From Ctena decussata (taxonomy: Eukaryota > Mollusca > Bivalvia > Lucinida > Lucinidae), in contig OZ022509.1 of assembly GCA_963989385.1 (NCBI GenBank), positions 53,274,271-53,338,270 of the forward strand: 64,000 nt of DNA, read 5' to 3'. The notes beneath the pieces are model-generated. The model saw only the letters and a program-made list of their open reading frames with translations. It was not told the DNA's origin and did no database searches. Below, piece by piece: positions 45,271 to 55,987 of the stretch. Within the stretch, counting starts at the first letter, position 1, and every line of letters begins with the position of its first letter. A program made the position numbers and the translations under genes.

Positions 45271-45479
45271 TTAAAATTTCATGTGAACTCTCATGTGACT
45301 GGTCACATGATGTTTTATTCGGAACTTTTTATCACAAACAGGGCAACTGAATGGTTTCTCGCCGGTATGGATTCTAACGTGACGTTCTATGTCTGCCTTG
45401 CTCCGGAAGCTGCGCTCACACATCAAACAAGCGTACTTCTTTACTGGCCTTGCTGAACCAATTCCCCATATTTCCTCAC
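45271..45479 (-). CDS. Z11: terminal exon with two C2H2 zinc fingers
   Basis: The acceptor ATATTTTACAG ends at 45480 and the exon begins GTGAGG, phase 1. The spacer [16 protein letters not shown] leads to finger 1 ([21 protein letters not shown]), TGEKPFS, finger 2 ([21 protein letters not shown]) and the tail MKF. An apparent N-terminal extension up to 45651 is intronic: it crosses the acceptor and a hairpin repeat. Contacts are predicted as S,A,D,R and I,H,H,S. AATAAA is embedded in the finger 2 codons (plus 45314-45319). Z11 is the first of four adjacent paralogues starting with the G|GT GAG/GAA codon pair. Confidence 0.86.
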
Positions 45480-45559
45480 CTGTAAAATATAATATAATCA
45501 AATGCTGTTGTATGAAATGGAACCTTAACCTTAAAAGTGCCAAAACTGAAAATAATTGA

Positions 45560-45632
45560 ATTTGCCAACAGCGTGGATCCACATGAGGGGACTCATAATA
45601 AGCCACCCCAGTTGGACTTACACTGTTTTGCT
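45560..45632. repeat. Hairpin upstream of the Z11 acceptor
   Basis: Diverged AGATGAGG...CTCAT palindrome, about 86 nt upstream. Confidence 0.68.
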
Positions 45633-45734
45633 CTAGTCTTGGAATTCTCAATTAGATATACCTTAGAGGAAACATTTAGATTTTGCAGACATAAATTGTC
45701 TTTTTTTTTTTTTTTTTTTTTTTTTTCAAATCCA

Positions 45735-45840
45735 TGTAACCATTATGCCCCTCCTCTCAGTTTCAAATCCATGTAACCATTACGCCCCTCCTCTCAGTTA
45801 AAACTGAGAGGAGGGGCATAATGGTTACATGGATTTGATA
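45735..45840. repeat. Palindrome with GAGGAGGGGCATAATGG arms
   Basis: One arm (CCATTAxGCCCCTCCTCTCA) is duplicated in tandem; follows a poly(T) run of about 24. Confidence 0.72.
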
Positions 45841-46056
45841 ACCCTGAAAGTACATAAATACAGACAGCACAATTTACATCTGCAAAATTTAAAAAAGTGT
45901 TTCTTTGCAGCTATGTCATATTGAGAATTCACAGATAAGAAGGCAAACAGTGTGGAGCCAGATGAGGCATATGATTACTTCACTTCGGAAACAAAAATTT
46001 GGAAATTTGAGGGTATACACAATACACAGTTAAACCTGTGTCCGCAGTAAGAGGTT

Positions 46057-46062
46057 TTTATT
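46057..46062 (-). terminator. AATAAA after Z12
   Basis: Minus-strand hexamer 83 nt past the original stop, at the position homologous to that of Z13. Confidence 0.5.
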
Positions 46063-46144
46063 CTATCTCTCACTTTTCCCAAACATTAGCACTCTTCAGA
46101 AACTATAGAACCATATTCACACAAAAATCTCACATAGCTGTAAA

Positions 46145-46355
46145 TCACATGACTTTCATGTGAACACTCATGTGACGAGTCATGTGATGCTTTACTCGGA
46201 ATGTTTTGTCACATTAGGACAAGTGAATGGTTTCTCCCCTGTATGTATTCTAATGTGACGGTCTAAGGCATGTTTTTTCCTAAAACTGCTCCCACACATT
46301 GAACAAGCGAACGTCTTTTTTGGTCTTGTCCAACTGTTTTCCCATAATTCCTCAC
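46145..46355 (-). pseudogene. Z12: two-finger exon with a frameshift in finger 2
   Basis: The acceptor TTCTTTTTTGCAG ends at 46356, phase 1, and the spacer [16 protein letters not shown] matches Z13 and Z14. Finger 1 is complete ([21 protein letters not shown]) and followed by TGEKPFT. Finger 2 begins with Cys-Pro but is one base short compared with Z13 (TGTCCTAATG against TGTCCTGTTTG), so the second Cys is lost and translation stops at 46192-46194 with NVTKHSE. The rest of finger 2 remains recognisable out of frame to the original TGA at 46145. AATAAA lies about 83 nt beyond (plus 46057-46062). It might still make a one-finger isoform. Confidence 0.78.
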
Positions 46356-46811
46356 CTGCAAAAAAGAACCAAATGGCATTGTATGAAATGGCAGCCTGTA
46401 ACCTCAAAAGTGCCAAAACTGACATAGAATTTGTGATAAGGGTATATCCAGATGGGGCGGCTCATGTTGAGCTTTGGGGATATATTTTTTAAATTTTGCA
46501 GGCATAAATTTTGTTGTCTGCTTTTTTTTGGTGTTCAAGTGTAAAAAAAAAATTAAACTGAGGGGATGGGCATAATGATTACACGGATTGATAACCCTGA
46601 AAGCACCAAAAAAGCAGACGACACAATTTACTTCTGCAAAATTTCAAAAAGTGTTTCGTCAAAGCTATGTCATATTGAGAATTCACAGATTAGATGGCAA
46701 ACAGTGTACAGCCAGATGAGGCATATGATAATAGCACTTGGGAAACAAAAATTTGGAAATGTGAGGGTATACACTATACACTGTTAAACCTGTGTCGGCA
46801 GTAAGAGGCTC

Positions 46812-46817
46812 TTTATT
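46812..46817 (-). terminator. AATAAA after Z13
   Basis: Minus-strand polyadenylation hexamer 89 nt past the Z13 stop. Confidence 0.55.
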
Positions 46818-46905
46818 CTATCTCAAGCTTTTCCAAAACATCAGTATCCTTCAGAAACTATTACACAATGCCTGGTATTGTTCACACAAAAATCTCATAT
46901 AGCTG

Positions 46906-47120
46906 TTAATCACAAAATTTCATGTGAACACTCATGTGACGAGTCATGTGATGCTTTACTCGGAATGTTTTGTCACAAACAGGACAACTGAATGGTTTCT
47001 CGCCTGTATGTATTCTAATGTGACGGTCTAAGGCTTGCTTTCTTCTAAAACTGTGCTCACACATCGAACAAGGGAATTTCTTTACTGGCCTTGACAAGCT
47101 GTTTCCCCACAATTCTTCAC
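46906..47120 (-). CDS. Z13: terminal exon with two C2H2 zinc fingers
   Basis: The acceptor TATTTTGCAG ends at 47121 and the exon begins GTGAAG, phase 1. The spacer EELWGNSLSRPVKKFP leads to finger 1 ([21 protein letters not shown]), TGEKPFS, finger 2 ([21 protein letters not shown]), the tail MKFCD and a TAA. Contacts are predicted as R,Q,A,R and V,H,H,R. A polyadenylation hexamer AATAAA lies 89 nt past the stop (plus 46812-46817), at the position homologous to those of Z12 and Z14. A 220 bp palindromic MITE sits in the intron 130 nt upstream. Confidence 0.87.
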
Positions 47121-47244
47121 CTGCAAAATACAAGAATTCTGCAGGATGCAGTCTCGCCTGTAAAGGGCATTGTCACAAAACAGAGCTAAACCTGAAAACT
47201 TAACCAAAAAAAAAAGTTTACACCAATGCAACACCTGGAAAAAG

Positions 47245-47470
47245 CCGCGGCATGAAAAAACAACAAAGTGGTTGTGCGCCCAACGCAGACTCAGATCAGC
47301 CTGGGCACCCCCGTCTGATCAGACCCTTAGCTCAGTGATTAAAGGGTAGATTAGGGTCTAAGCTACCTCTATGCGGACAGCGAAGACTGATCAGACTGGG
47401 CGGATGCCTAGGCTGATCCGAGTCTGTGCTGGTCGCACAACCACTTTGTTGGTTTTGTTGTGTCACAGCT
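47245..47470. mobile_element. Palindromic MITE, GCGGCATGAAAAAACAAC variant
   Basis: GCGACACGACAAAACCAAC family; separates Z13 from its upstream hairpin (47583-47640). Confidence 0.75.
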
Positions 47471-47582
47471 AAAATGTCTCACTTCTGCAAAGTGGCAGAA
47501 TCAAATAACAATAATCAAATGGCATTGTATAAAATGGGATTTTAACCCTTAAAAAGCCAATACTGAAAATAATTGAATTTGC

Positions 47583-47640
47583 TAACAGCGTAGATTGCCG
47601 ATGAGGCAGCTCATTATGAGCTACCTCATCGGAAATAACC
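47583..47640. repeat. Hairpin between Z13 and Z14
   Basis: CGATGAGGCAGCTCATTATG palindrome. Confidence 0.72.
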
Positions 47641-47749
47641 TGTGCCTGCAGCAGGAAGTTCATTATTCTATGTCACACTCTTCGGAGACATCAGAACTCT
47701 TCAGAAACTATTAACTCCTATTTACACACAAACCTTCTGTAGCTGTAAA

Positions 47750-47961
47750 TCACATGATTTTCATGTGAACACACATGTGACGAGTCATGTGATGCTTTTC
47801 TCGGAATTTTTTGTCACAAACCGAACAACTGTATGGCTTCTCGCCGGTATGAATTCTAATGTGACGATCTAAGGCTTGCTTTCTCCTAAAACTGAGCTCA
47901 CACATCGAACAAGCATGCTTCTTTTCTTGTCTTGTCAAACTGTTTTCCCATAGTTCCTCAC
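47750..47961 (-). CDS. Z14: terminal exon with two C2H2 zinc fingers
   Basis: The acceptor TTTAATTTTGCAG ends at 47962 and the exon begins GTGAGG, phase 1. The spacer EELWENSLTRQEKKHA leads to finger 1 ([21 protein letters not shown]), TGEKPYS, finger 2 (CSVCDKKFREKHHMTRHMCVH), the tail MKIM and a TGA. Contacts are predicted as R,Q,A,R and E,H,H,R: finger 1 reads like Z13, and finger 2 differs at -1 (Glu for Val). The homologous poly(A) position reads AATAAT rather than AATAAA (plus 47662-47667). A roughly 460 bp mobile element ends about 24 nt upstream of the acceptor. Confidence 0.87.
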
Positions 47962-47984
47962 CTGCAAAATTAAATATACTGTAG

Positions 47985-48435
47985 AAATATACAGAGAATA
48001 CCATGTTAGTGTCTTTTGATATCAAGTTTATCAGGCGAGACCAGAAACAGCATAGGAATGGCGAGGCTTGCCGAGCCAGTCAGATGTGTTTCTGGTCGAG
48101 CCTGATAAACTTGATATCAAAAGACACTAACAAGGTTTTTCTATTTATCATGCATCATTAGTATATTTTAAGGCTTAAAGAGAGTTAAATGAATGAAAAT
48201 CAAATGCAGTTTTCTTCGACCTTACTGACATCACGAATGCGTTGTGACGTAATTTGGTGATGTCATTTGACCAATCGTGCATTTTTATCTTGGCTAATGT
48301 CAGTGTATAACCAATCATCTTCAGAGATCGCTTCCAAAGGCATCGCCTGCTAACATTCTCGCAAGTACAGTTCTATAGTGACATCATGTTATCATACCCC
48401 TGTTATCAGGTGGAATTTTGCAGCAGATGCATGAT
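47985..48435. mobile_element. Fold-back element, GTGTCTTTTGATATCAAG family, copy 2
   Basis: Its end (ATAGAGAATACCATG type) lies about 24 nt upstream of the Z14 acceptor. Confidence 0.7.
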
Positions 48436-48589
48436 GAATTCAAAACTGGGACACATAAATTAACAAGAAATTGTGTTTGTGAAACACTATGTCCCCAACC
48501 ACCCACCTACTTTTAAAAATAATACCGTACCATAAATACTGTAATTGTCCTTAAAGCAGAACAGTCTGGTTTTACAGTGCAGCAATGCA

Positions 48590-48665
48590 TCCAAATGATG
48601 CAGCTTAATGGCAAACAGTGTAAACCCTGGAGCAGTCTGATCTGGATCTGCACTGTTTGCTCAGA
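48590..48665. repeat. Hairpin, GGCAAACAGTGTAAACCC family
   Basis: Palindrome with a deletion in the left arm. Confidence 0.6.
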
Positions 48666-49034
48666 CCTATCTGACCCAATATTTATACTATTTACAATAA
48701 TGGAATGCAATACTATACAATTACAAATCTTTTTATTGTCATAATGTGGCAACATGAGAAGAGCATTGTATGAAATCTGATTTTGAGCCACATGCTTATG
48801 GTAAGTAATTGAATGGACCTATCCATTTGCATACACTGGGCCTTTTTTAAATTTGTAGATTTATAAATTATTTAAATGCAAACAGGAAGGCTCTAATGTG
48901 ACTGTGGGCTGGGAGTCTAACAGGATCACGTATGTATGCAAAGACAGACAGATGTACGTAATAACGTACTCATGCATGCAAAACACTAAATTCTCCCAGC
49001 AGCATATGATGCAGGGCATAAAAAACACAAGTTT

Positions 49035-49175
49035 TGAGGTGGATGAATATTCTTTCAGGGGAAGCAACTCTGCCATTTTCAGTTTTGCCTCCATTCTCAA
49101 TGGGGGTTAACTCTGAAAGGAATAAATTTGATCCCCTTGGAGCAAATTCTTTCCTTTCAGAGTAGACCCTTTGTA
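49035..49175. mobile_element. GTGAATGGGTACAC MITE, truncated
   Basis: Begins TTTTGAGGTGGATGAATAT and stops after the central palindrome. Confidence 0.62.
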
Positions 49176-49299
49176 AGCATGGCTCTTCTTACAGAGGTAC
49201 CAATACTCAATCCTGAATGTGGTCTCCATCTGAAATAAGTCTTGCCCACCAACTAGACAGCTCGCACGACAACACCTTGTCCATCACATAAAACAACAT

Positions 49300-49820
49300 C
49301 TTTTATACAAAGTTGAATATTTACATTCTTGGTGTATTTACTGAAAAGCGCTATAGTAAACCACTGGAACGTAAATTAGTTTACATTCCAGTTATTACAC
49401 TGAGCCACGCAACGTCAATGACGTCAAAATAAACCATGGCTCTGTACAATCTGACTGGGCGTCGGTGAAAGCATGACATCATTCACGCTGTTCCGCTGTT
49501 AGCAGAAAAAACTGCTTAAAAATGTTTTACTTCTTCAATTTTAGCGGTTATATCAGACTTCTCATCAAGGTTTGAGCAAAATGAGATGTAAATATAAACA
49601 ATCAATTCCATTTTTCTGATGTTTATCAAAGTGTATACTACATTGGGTCACTAGCAAAGTTCATTCACTTTGCACGTGACCCAATGTAGTTTACACTTCA
49701 ATAAACCTCATTTATTGAAGTGAAAACTACATTGGGTCACTAGCAAAGTTAACATGAACCCCTTCGGTGTTCATTCACTTTGCGCGCGACCCAATGTAGT
49801 TAACATTTCGATAAACCTCA
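49300..49820. mobile_element. Fold-back element with ACTACATTGGGTCAC arms
   Basis: Second copy of 28930-29320, with the terminal palindrome duplicated (49620-49690 and 49695-49815). Confidence 0.65.
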
Positions 49821-49911
49821 GAACAAGGAAATTCATTCCTTAAATGTTGACATCATAGAGACTCCTATAGCTCTTTCAATGCTTTAGAACTTTCAGTGTA
49901 AACTTTTGTCT

Positions 49912-50175
49912 TAAGGTGAATGGGTACACCGTCAGGGGCAGCAACTCTGCCATTTTCATTTTGGTCTCCCTTCTCACTGTGGGTCATCTCTTGAAAGAGG
50001 GTCAACTCTTAAAGGAAAGAATTTGCTCGTCTATGAGCAAATTCTTTCATTTAACAGTAGATCCCTTTTTGGAAGGTATTCATCCTCCAGTGAAGCAAAG
50101 AGGAAGTCACTAAAGTTGTGACCCCTGGTAAAAAGGGCAGAAAAACATGAAGGTTTTTCCATTTACTTTAAGGTA
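49912..50175. mobile_element. GTGAATGGGTACAC MITE
   Basis: Complete; central AAAGAATTTGCTCGTCTATG palindrome. Confidence 0.75.
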
Positions 50176-50463
50176 CTGGCCCATACACTATACCTTTCCA
50201 CACATACCAACAGTGAAAACTGTGCAGCCTGAGTCTTCAACATATGCTGCATAAATTGGTCCGCAAACATAGAACACACTGATCAGACTGTGCAGATGCT
50301 TAGGCAGATCTGTCTGTGTCTTAGTTGTTTGCATATGCAATTAGGTATCTTTTCACAGGAAGGTGTTCATTTTTTTTAACAAGCCATCAAGCTATAATGT
50401 CTGGTTTTATGCTAAGAGTCATTATAAACAGTACAGAGGTAATTATCATACAAAACCAACATA

Positions 50464-50690
50464 TAGTCAACTCTCGATATCTCAAAGTCGAAGTTTATCC
50501 CAAACTACTGATATCTCAAATTAAATTTTCTGGTCCCAGAAAATTTACTTTGAGATATCAGTAGTTTGAGATCAAATGACTTGAAATGTAAATAAAAAAA
50601 AAAATAGGAAATACGTGCAAACTATATCTTTAATATAAGAGGATAGTGTGAGATATCGGTGTTCGAGATATCAAGAGTTGACTGTACTTC
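50464..50690. mobile_element. Palindromic MITE, GTCAACTCTCGATATC family
   Basis: Near full length; the best match to 13915-14132. Confidence 0.8.
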
Positions 50691-50737
50691 TAATAAACAT
50701 CCTGGGGGCATTGCAATTCACATATCCTCTAACTGGC

Positions 50738-50882
50738 ATAGACAGCCCTGGGTTCGAGGTTATAAAACTTGAGAATAATCTCAAACTCAAAATAAAGCAA
50801 ACTAATTGGCTGCTTCCTAGCTCGGAAGCAGCCAATCAGTGTGCTTTATTTTGAGTTTGAGAATGTACTCCAGTTTTATAAT
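50738..50882. repeat. Palindrome AACTCAAAATAAAGCA
   Basis: Arms AATCTCAAACTCAAAATAAA; centre CTAGCTCGG. A second copy is at 57650-57790. Confidence 0.75.
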
Positions 50883-50885
50883 CTC

Positions 50886-51040
50886 TGGGCCTGGTAGCTC
50901 AGTGGGTTAAGGGCTGGCTTTCCAATCTAAAGGTCTCAAGTTCAGTTCCCGCTGGGTCTGAAATTCATTTAATCACATATGAGCTTTAAATGGATACAGT
51001 CTTTCATAATCACCCTCCAAATATCCTGATCTGACTGAAA
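50886..51040 (+). mobile_element. SINE of the GGTAGCTCAGTGGG family, 3' truncated
   Basis: A-box CTGGTAGCTCAGTGGG; cut after ATCTGACTGAAAT by the MITE at 51041-51280. Confidence 0.72.
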
Positions 51041-51280
51041 TGAGCTGCGACACGAGAAAACCAACAAAATGGTTGTGCGCCCAGCGCAAACTCAGATCAG
51101 CCTGGGCATCCGCCCGGTCTGATCAGAGTCTTCGCTGTCCGCATGAAGGTAGCTTAGACCCTTAGCTACCCTGTACGTGCTTAGGGAAGACTCTGATCAG
51201 ACTGGCCTAATGCCCAGGCTGATCTGAGTCTGCACTGGGCGCACAACCACTTTGTTGGTTTTCTCATGTAGTGGCTCAAA
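51041..51280. mobile_element. Palindromic MITE, GCGACACGAGAAAACCAAC family
   Basis: Full-length; interrupts the preceding SINE. Confidence 0.78.
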
Positions 51281-51494
51281 TACAGTTGCAGAGTTGTTAC
51301 TGTGCAAGTCCCCAATTCATCTAAGTGGAAATGGATGTTTATTAGAGTGTGGGTGTCTATTAGAATATTTATGTAATTAATTATGATAACACTAAAAGAG
51401 TGGAATAATATTATATTACATGTATCTGAGAGTAAGCAAGACACTTGATTATGATCACACAATATTCTTCACATACGTCACAGCTAATGACAGT

Positions 51495-51568
51495 GTATGC
51501 CCACTTTTCTTGTAAACAGTCATATGAAGATTTATCCAGAATGGTCATTGCTTAATTTCATAATAATC
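51495..51568 (-). pseudogene. Relic of a Z15-type finger 2
   Basis: A degenerate copy of the 3' half of Z15/Z16 (reverse complement of CTTGTAAACAGTCATATGAA and following) lies just beyond the SINE at 51570-51851. Cysteine codons are not preserved in frame. It shares the 3' flank pattern of the 56.5-57.05 kb relics. Confidence 0.5.
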
Positions 51569-51569
51569 C

Positions 51570-51851
51570 AACGATGATTTTGATTGATTGACTTGTTGCT
51601 TTACGTCCACAGTAAACAGTTATGGTCATATCGGGATGGTCAGTTAACCTAACCACACTGTTCCTGGGCAGGCTTAGACCTCCTAAGCGGTTAACCAGTA
51701 CTAAGTGCATATACTTTCGCCAGTAACTAACAACTGCCCTTCTTGAATCAGCATTAGGAGAAACAAAAGTATGTGGCCAGACAGGGTCTCAAACCCAGGA
51801 CCTCTGACTTGTGAGTATGGTGCCCTACCAACTGCGCTACGCGGCCCGGCG
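51570..51851 (-). mobile_element. tRNA-derived SINE, copy 4
   Basis: Same family as 1752-2020, older by appearance; ends 12 bp before the Z15 stop, splitting the Z15 3' flank from its relic. The target duplication is not clear. Confidence 0.8.
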
Positions 51852-51863
51852 CCCAATGGTTAT

Positions 51864-52075
51864 TTAATACTGCTTATGCACTCTTTTCTTGTGATTAGTC
51901 AGGTGATGGTTTATTCGGAAACTCTGTCCACACAGGTCACACTTGAACGGCTTTTCTCCCGTATGTATTCTCACGTGACGCACAATGTCTCCTCTAAGAC
52001 TAAAATAACGTTCACAAAAACAGCAGGAAAATCTCTTCGTTCGACTTGTTCTGTCCTCTATCCAGGATCCCATAT
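51864..52075 (-). CDS. Z15: terminal exon with two C2H2 zinc fingers
   Basis: The acceptor TTATTATTTTCCAG ends at 52076, phase 1 with ATG after the split codon. The spacer [16 protein letters not shown] leads to finger 1 ([21 protein letters not shown]), TGEKPFK, finger 2 ([23 protein letters not shown]-x4-H) and the tail KQY. Contacts are predicted as L,G,D,R and I,H,H,N. It is a sister of Z16, sharing the [14 protein letters not shown] block. AATAAA is embedded in finger 2 (plus 51910-51915). A hairpin repeat starts about 80 nt upstream; a SINE is inserted just 3' of the stop. Confidence 0.87.
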
Positions 52076-52155
52076 CTGGAAAATAATAACAGAATTTTCA
52101 GTTTTGACAACAGCTGCCAACACTTTAAGTGCTAGAAATGAAAATAGTTGAATTT

Positions 52156-52202
52156 TCAAACAGCACAGATCCAGATGAGGCATCTGGATCTACACTGTTT
52201 GT
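52156..52202. repeat. Hairpin upstream of the Z15 acceptor
   Basis: AGATCCAGATGAGGCATCTG palindrome about 81 nt upstream. Confidence 0.7.
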
Positions 52203-52667
52203 CCTCTATTCTTTGAATTCTCAAAATTGTCTTAAAATTGTTATTTGGGGAGATAAAACATTAATTTCAAACTCTGCAGACATGTCCTGAAAACCAGTTT
52301 GCAACCATTAAACCAAAGATTCACTTCCCTGAATAATAAGTTTCAGTAAAGTTATCCCCATTATATTGCACTGTGTTACAGTTTCACCTTTCAAAGCATA
52401 CTACTACACTGCAGCCTAACTTTGAAAGCAGGCACTTTCAGCAAAGTAAACCCGGGCCTCAGCCAATGAGAAGCAACCTATCATAATAACGTGGCATTTG
52501 CAACAGCATATGTCAGGATATATATTCTGTCACAAATTTTAATGTTACCAAATCAAATGTAGTCTTTTTTATAGTGCATTAGAATAAACTATAAAGAGTT
52601 TAAATTAAGTCATTAAAACAAACATCATGTATTTGAGAAAATTTTATAATATGCCAGGTTTAACAAG

Positions 52668-52825
52668 ACCTGTCACAGGGACAGGATAGCTCACCTGACA
52701 GCGCCTTGCCCATCATATAAAAAACTTTAACGTAAGACTTTAACATTTTGCTAACGCCAACGTCGCTGCCAGCGCCGGGGGTAGTACAATAGCTCTTCCT
52801 GAACTTCGTTCAGGCGAGCTAAAAA
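52668..52825. repeat. GACAGGATAGC...GAGCTAAAAA repeat
   Basis: Homologous to the insert at 23430-23598. Confidence 0.6.
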
Positions 52826-53094
52826 GAAAACAAAACCCATTTGAACACAGGTTCAGGGAGAGTAGGGTTGACAGAAAACATCAGGAAATTAGATTACCGG
52901 TAGACTGGGAACAAAAATAATTTTATAACTGTGGTTATATCTTTTACCACTGAATACCACTGAAAATGAGGTGGTTCTAATAGGTCTCCGCAAAGTTATA
53001 CTCCAGAGATCTATGCCTGTCCTAGTTATCAGCAAGTTTATTGAAGTTTTGATGGACAACACCTGTCTGCGTACAGGATAGCTCGCCTGCAGTG

Positions 53095-55325
53095 CCTTGC
53101 CCATCACATAAACAAGTAGCCCAAAGGGCAACTATTGCTCACCTGAGAGACATTGTAAACCTATAGGGATATTTAAGATGCTCAAGGGCAGCTAACTCCA
53201 CAGTCAGTGGTCCAATCAGGCTGAAAATTAAACTCATCCAAAACATTATGTATGCCCTCATTTAATATATGCAAGTTTAAAAAGTATCCGATCAAGAACA
53301 CAATAGACAGAGCTGTCAAGGGCAGCTAACTTCGTAGTGGTTGGCCTGATCTGGCCAAAATTTGAACTTGTTTAAGATATTATGCATTTTCTCATTACCT
53401 GCAAGTTTGAAAAGGATCTGATCAGTAGAAACCAAGAAAAAGTAGCGACATTGATTTTTTGGATGCTCAGGGCAGGTACTTCATAGTCAGTGGTGGGATC
53501 TAGCCGAAATGCTAACTAATCAAAGCTTTTATGCATATCATTATTACCTGCAAGTATGAAGAGGATCCGATGAAAAATGAAAATGTGATGACGTTGTTTT
53601 TCCAAACGCTCAAGGGCAGCTAACTCCGTAGTCTGTGCTCGAATCCAGCAAAATTTCAAACTCATCCAAGCTCTTATGTATGTCATCATTACCTGCAAGT
53701 ATGATAAGTATTTAATCAAAAACCTTGATTGCAGCACCCTGAAAGTCAAACTGGCTCGAGATATTGTCATGCCCTTCATTTGTGTGAATTTATTTTAAAA
53801 TCCGTTGAGAAATGTAGGTGCTAGAGAGATGACAAAGTTTTTCTAAAAATAGCCAGTGACCTTGACCTTGGGCACAGCATCCTGAAAGTCGAACTTGCTT
53901 GAGATATTGTTATACCCTACATTTGTGTCGAGTAATTTCAAAATCCATGGAGAAATGAAGGTGCTAGGGGGATGACAAAGTTTTTCTAAAAATAGCCAGT
54001 GACCTTGACCTTGGGCACAGCACCCTGAAAGTCAAACTTGCTCGAGATATTGTCATGGCCTACATATGTGTGAATTTATTTTAAAATCCATTGAAAAATG
54101 TAGGTGCTAGAGCGCTGACAAAGTTTTTCTAAAAATAGCCACAGTGACCTTGACCTTGGGCGCAGCACCCTGAAGTCAAATTTGTTTGAGATATTGTCAT
54201 GCCCTACATTTGTGTGAAGTTGATTTAAAATCCGTTGAAAAATGTAGGTGCTAGAGCGCTGACCAAGTTTTTCTATAAATAGCCACAGTGACCTTGACCT
54301 TGGGTGCAGCACCCTGAAAGTCAAATTTGCTCGAGATATTGTCATGCCCTACATTTGTGTTAAGTTATTTTAAAATCTGCTGAGAAATGTAGGTGCTAGA
54401 GCGCTGACAAAGTTTTTCTAAAAATAGCCACAGTGACCTTGACCTTGAGCGCAGCATCCTGAAAGTCGAGCTTGCTCGAGATATTGTCATGCCCTACATT
54501 TGTGTGAAGTTATTTTAAAATCTGCTGAGAAATGTAGGTGCTAGAGCGCTGACAAAGTTTTTCTAAAAATAGCCACAGTGACCTTGACCTTGGGCGCAGC
54601 ATCCTGAAAGTCGAACTTGCTCGAGATATTGTCATGCCTTACATTTGTGTGAAGTTATTTTAAAATCCGTTGAGAAATGTAGGCAATAGAGCGATGACAA
54701 AGTTTTTTCTAAAAATATATGATGACGTTGTTTTCTCCATTATAACACTATGGGATTTTTTTCAAACGCTCAAGGGCAGCTAACTCCGTAGTCTGTGCTC
54801 GAATCCGGCCAAATTTCGAACTCATCCAAGCTCTTATGTATGTCATCATTACCTGCAAGTATGATAAGGATCTAAGCAAAAACAATTAAGAAAACGTGAT
54901 GACGCCATTTTCCCCATTTTAACCCTATGGGATTTTTTTCAAACGCTCAAGGGCAGTTAACTCCGTAGTCTGTGCTGGAATCCGGCCAAATTTCGAACTC
55001 ATCCAAGCTCTTGTGTATGTCATCATTACCTGCAAGTATGATAAGGATCTAATCAAAAACAGTTGAGAAAACGTGATGACGCCGTTTTCCCCATTATAAC
55101 CCTATGGGGGCTATCTGTTGCCATGGAAACCAGAGTTCTGAGCTGATCGGCACCAAAACCTGATGCAGCCTTTCCCCCACCCCAATGATGCTTCAGATAA
55201 AATTTGATTGCGATCGGCCCACTGGTCTCTGAGATATTTATGTTTGAAAGTGTTGACGCACAGACGGACCCACGGACGGACGACGGCTCGACTTCCATCC
55301 TATAAGCTCACCTCTTGAGCTAAAA
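53095..55325. mobile_element. AGCTCACC-bounded element with a 147 bp tandem array
   Basis: Starts near GGCAACTATTGCTCACCTGAG and ends AAGCTCACCTCTTGAGCT. About six units of ~147 bp (53820-54700) contain CAGTGACCTTGACCTTGGGC and GAGATATTGTCATGCCCTAC. Open frames inside are repeat-derived. Confidence 0.72.
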
Positions 55326-55987
55326 AACTTTGACGTAAAACTAAAGTGTGACGCCAATGCCCATGCCAACACCCACGCCAACGCCGAAGTCCAAGTGACA
55401 ACAATAGCTCTCTGTACTTTCGTACATGTGAGCTAAAAATGATGTTACTAAGGCCAAATGTACAATCTGGCTGAATTTCAAACTCATTCAAGAGTTTATG
55501 CCTGCCCTGGTTAATGGCAAGTTTGAGCAAGTGCCATGGTAAGCACAGCTTTGAACCAATCTGTCCCAAAACCTTTATGCAGTCAATCCCCCACCCCAAC
55601 AATGCTACAAATAAAATTTGATTCAAAATTGGCCATCTGGTTTAAGAGATGTGGTTGAAAATGTTGACGGATGACAGTTTCCTGCTGTGGCTATACCATA
55701 AGCTCACCTATGAGCCTTAGGCTCAGGTAAGCTGATCAACTGACATGCAAAACAGAATATTTTTAGATGAGACATTTCTGGTAAAGGGTAATTCCTGACG
55801 TAATAAAAGTTACTGTAAATCAAATATATTTGATTTTGTATTAAATCTATAGGCAAAATCAGAAGGGACTTGCCATTTTTGACCGCTTTATTTATCATTA
55901 TCATATAAGTGTTATACTATTATTTACCAATTCTTCTATGCATATGTTATTGGATTTAACACTTTAATCTTCATGAAACCGAATATA

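Noticed and set aside
45480..45651. N-terminal extension of the Z11 open frame
   Set aside because: It crosses the acceptor and runs through a hairpin repeat that is plainly intronic in paralogues.
53516..55298. Minus-strand frames of 80-90 codons
   Set aside because: They lie in the 147 bp tandem array and its element; no domain is visible.
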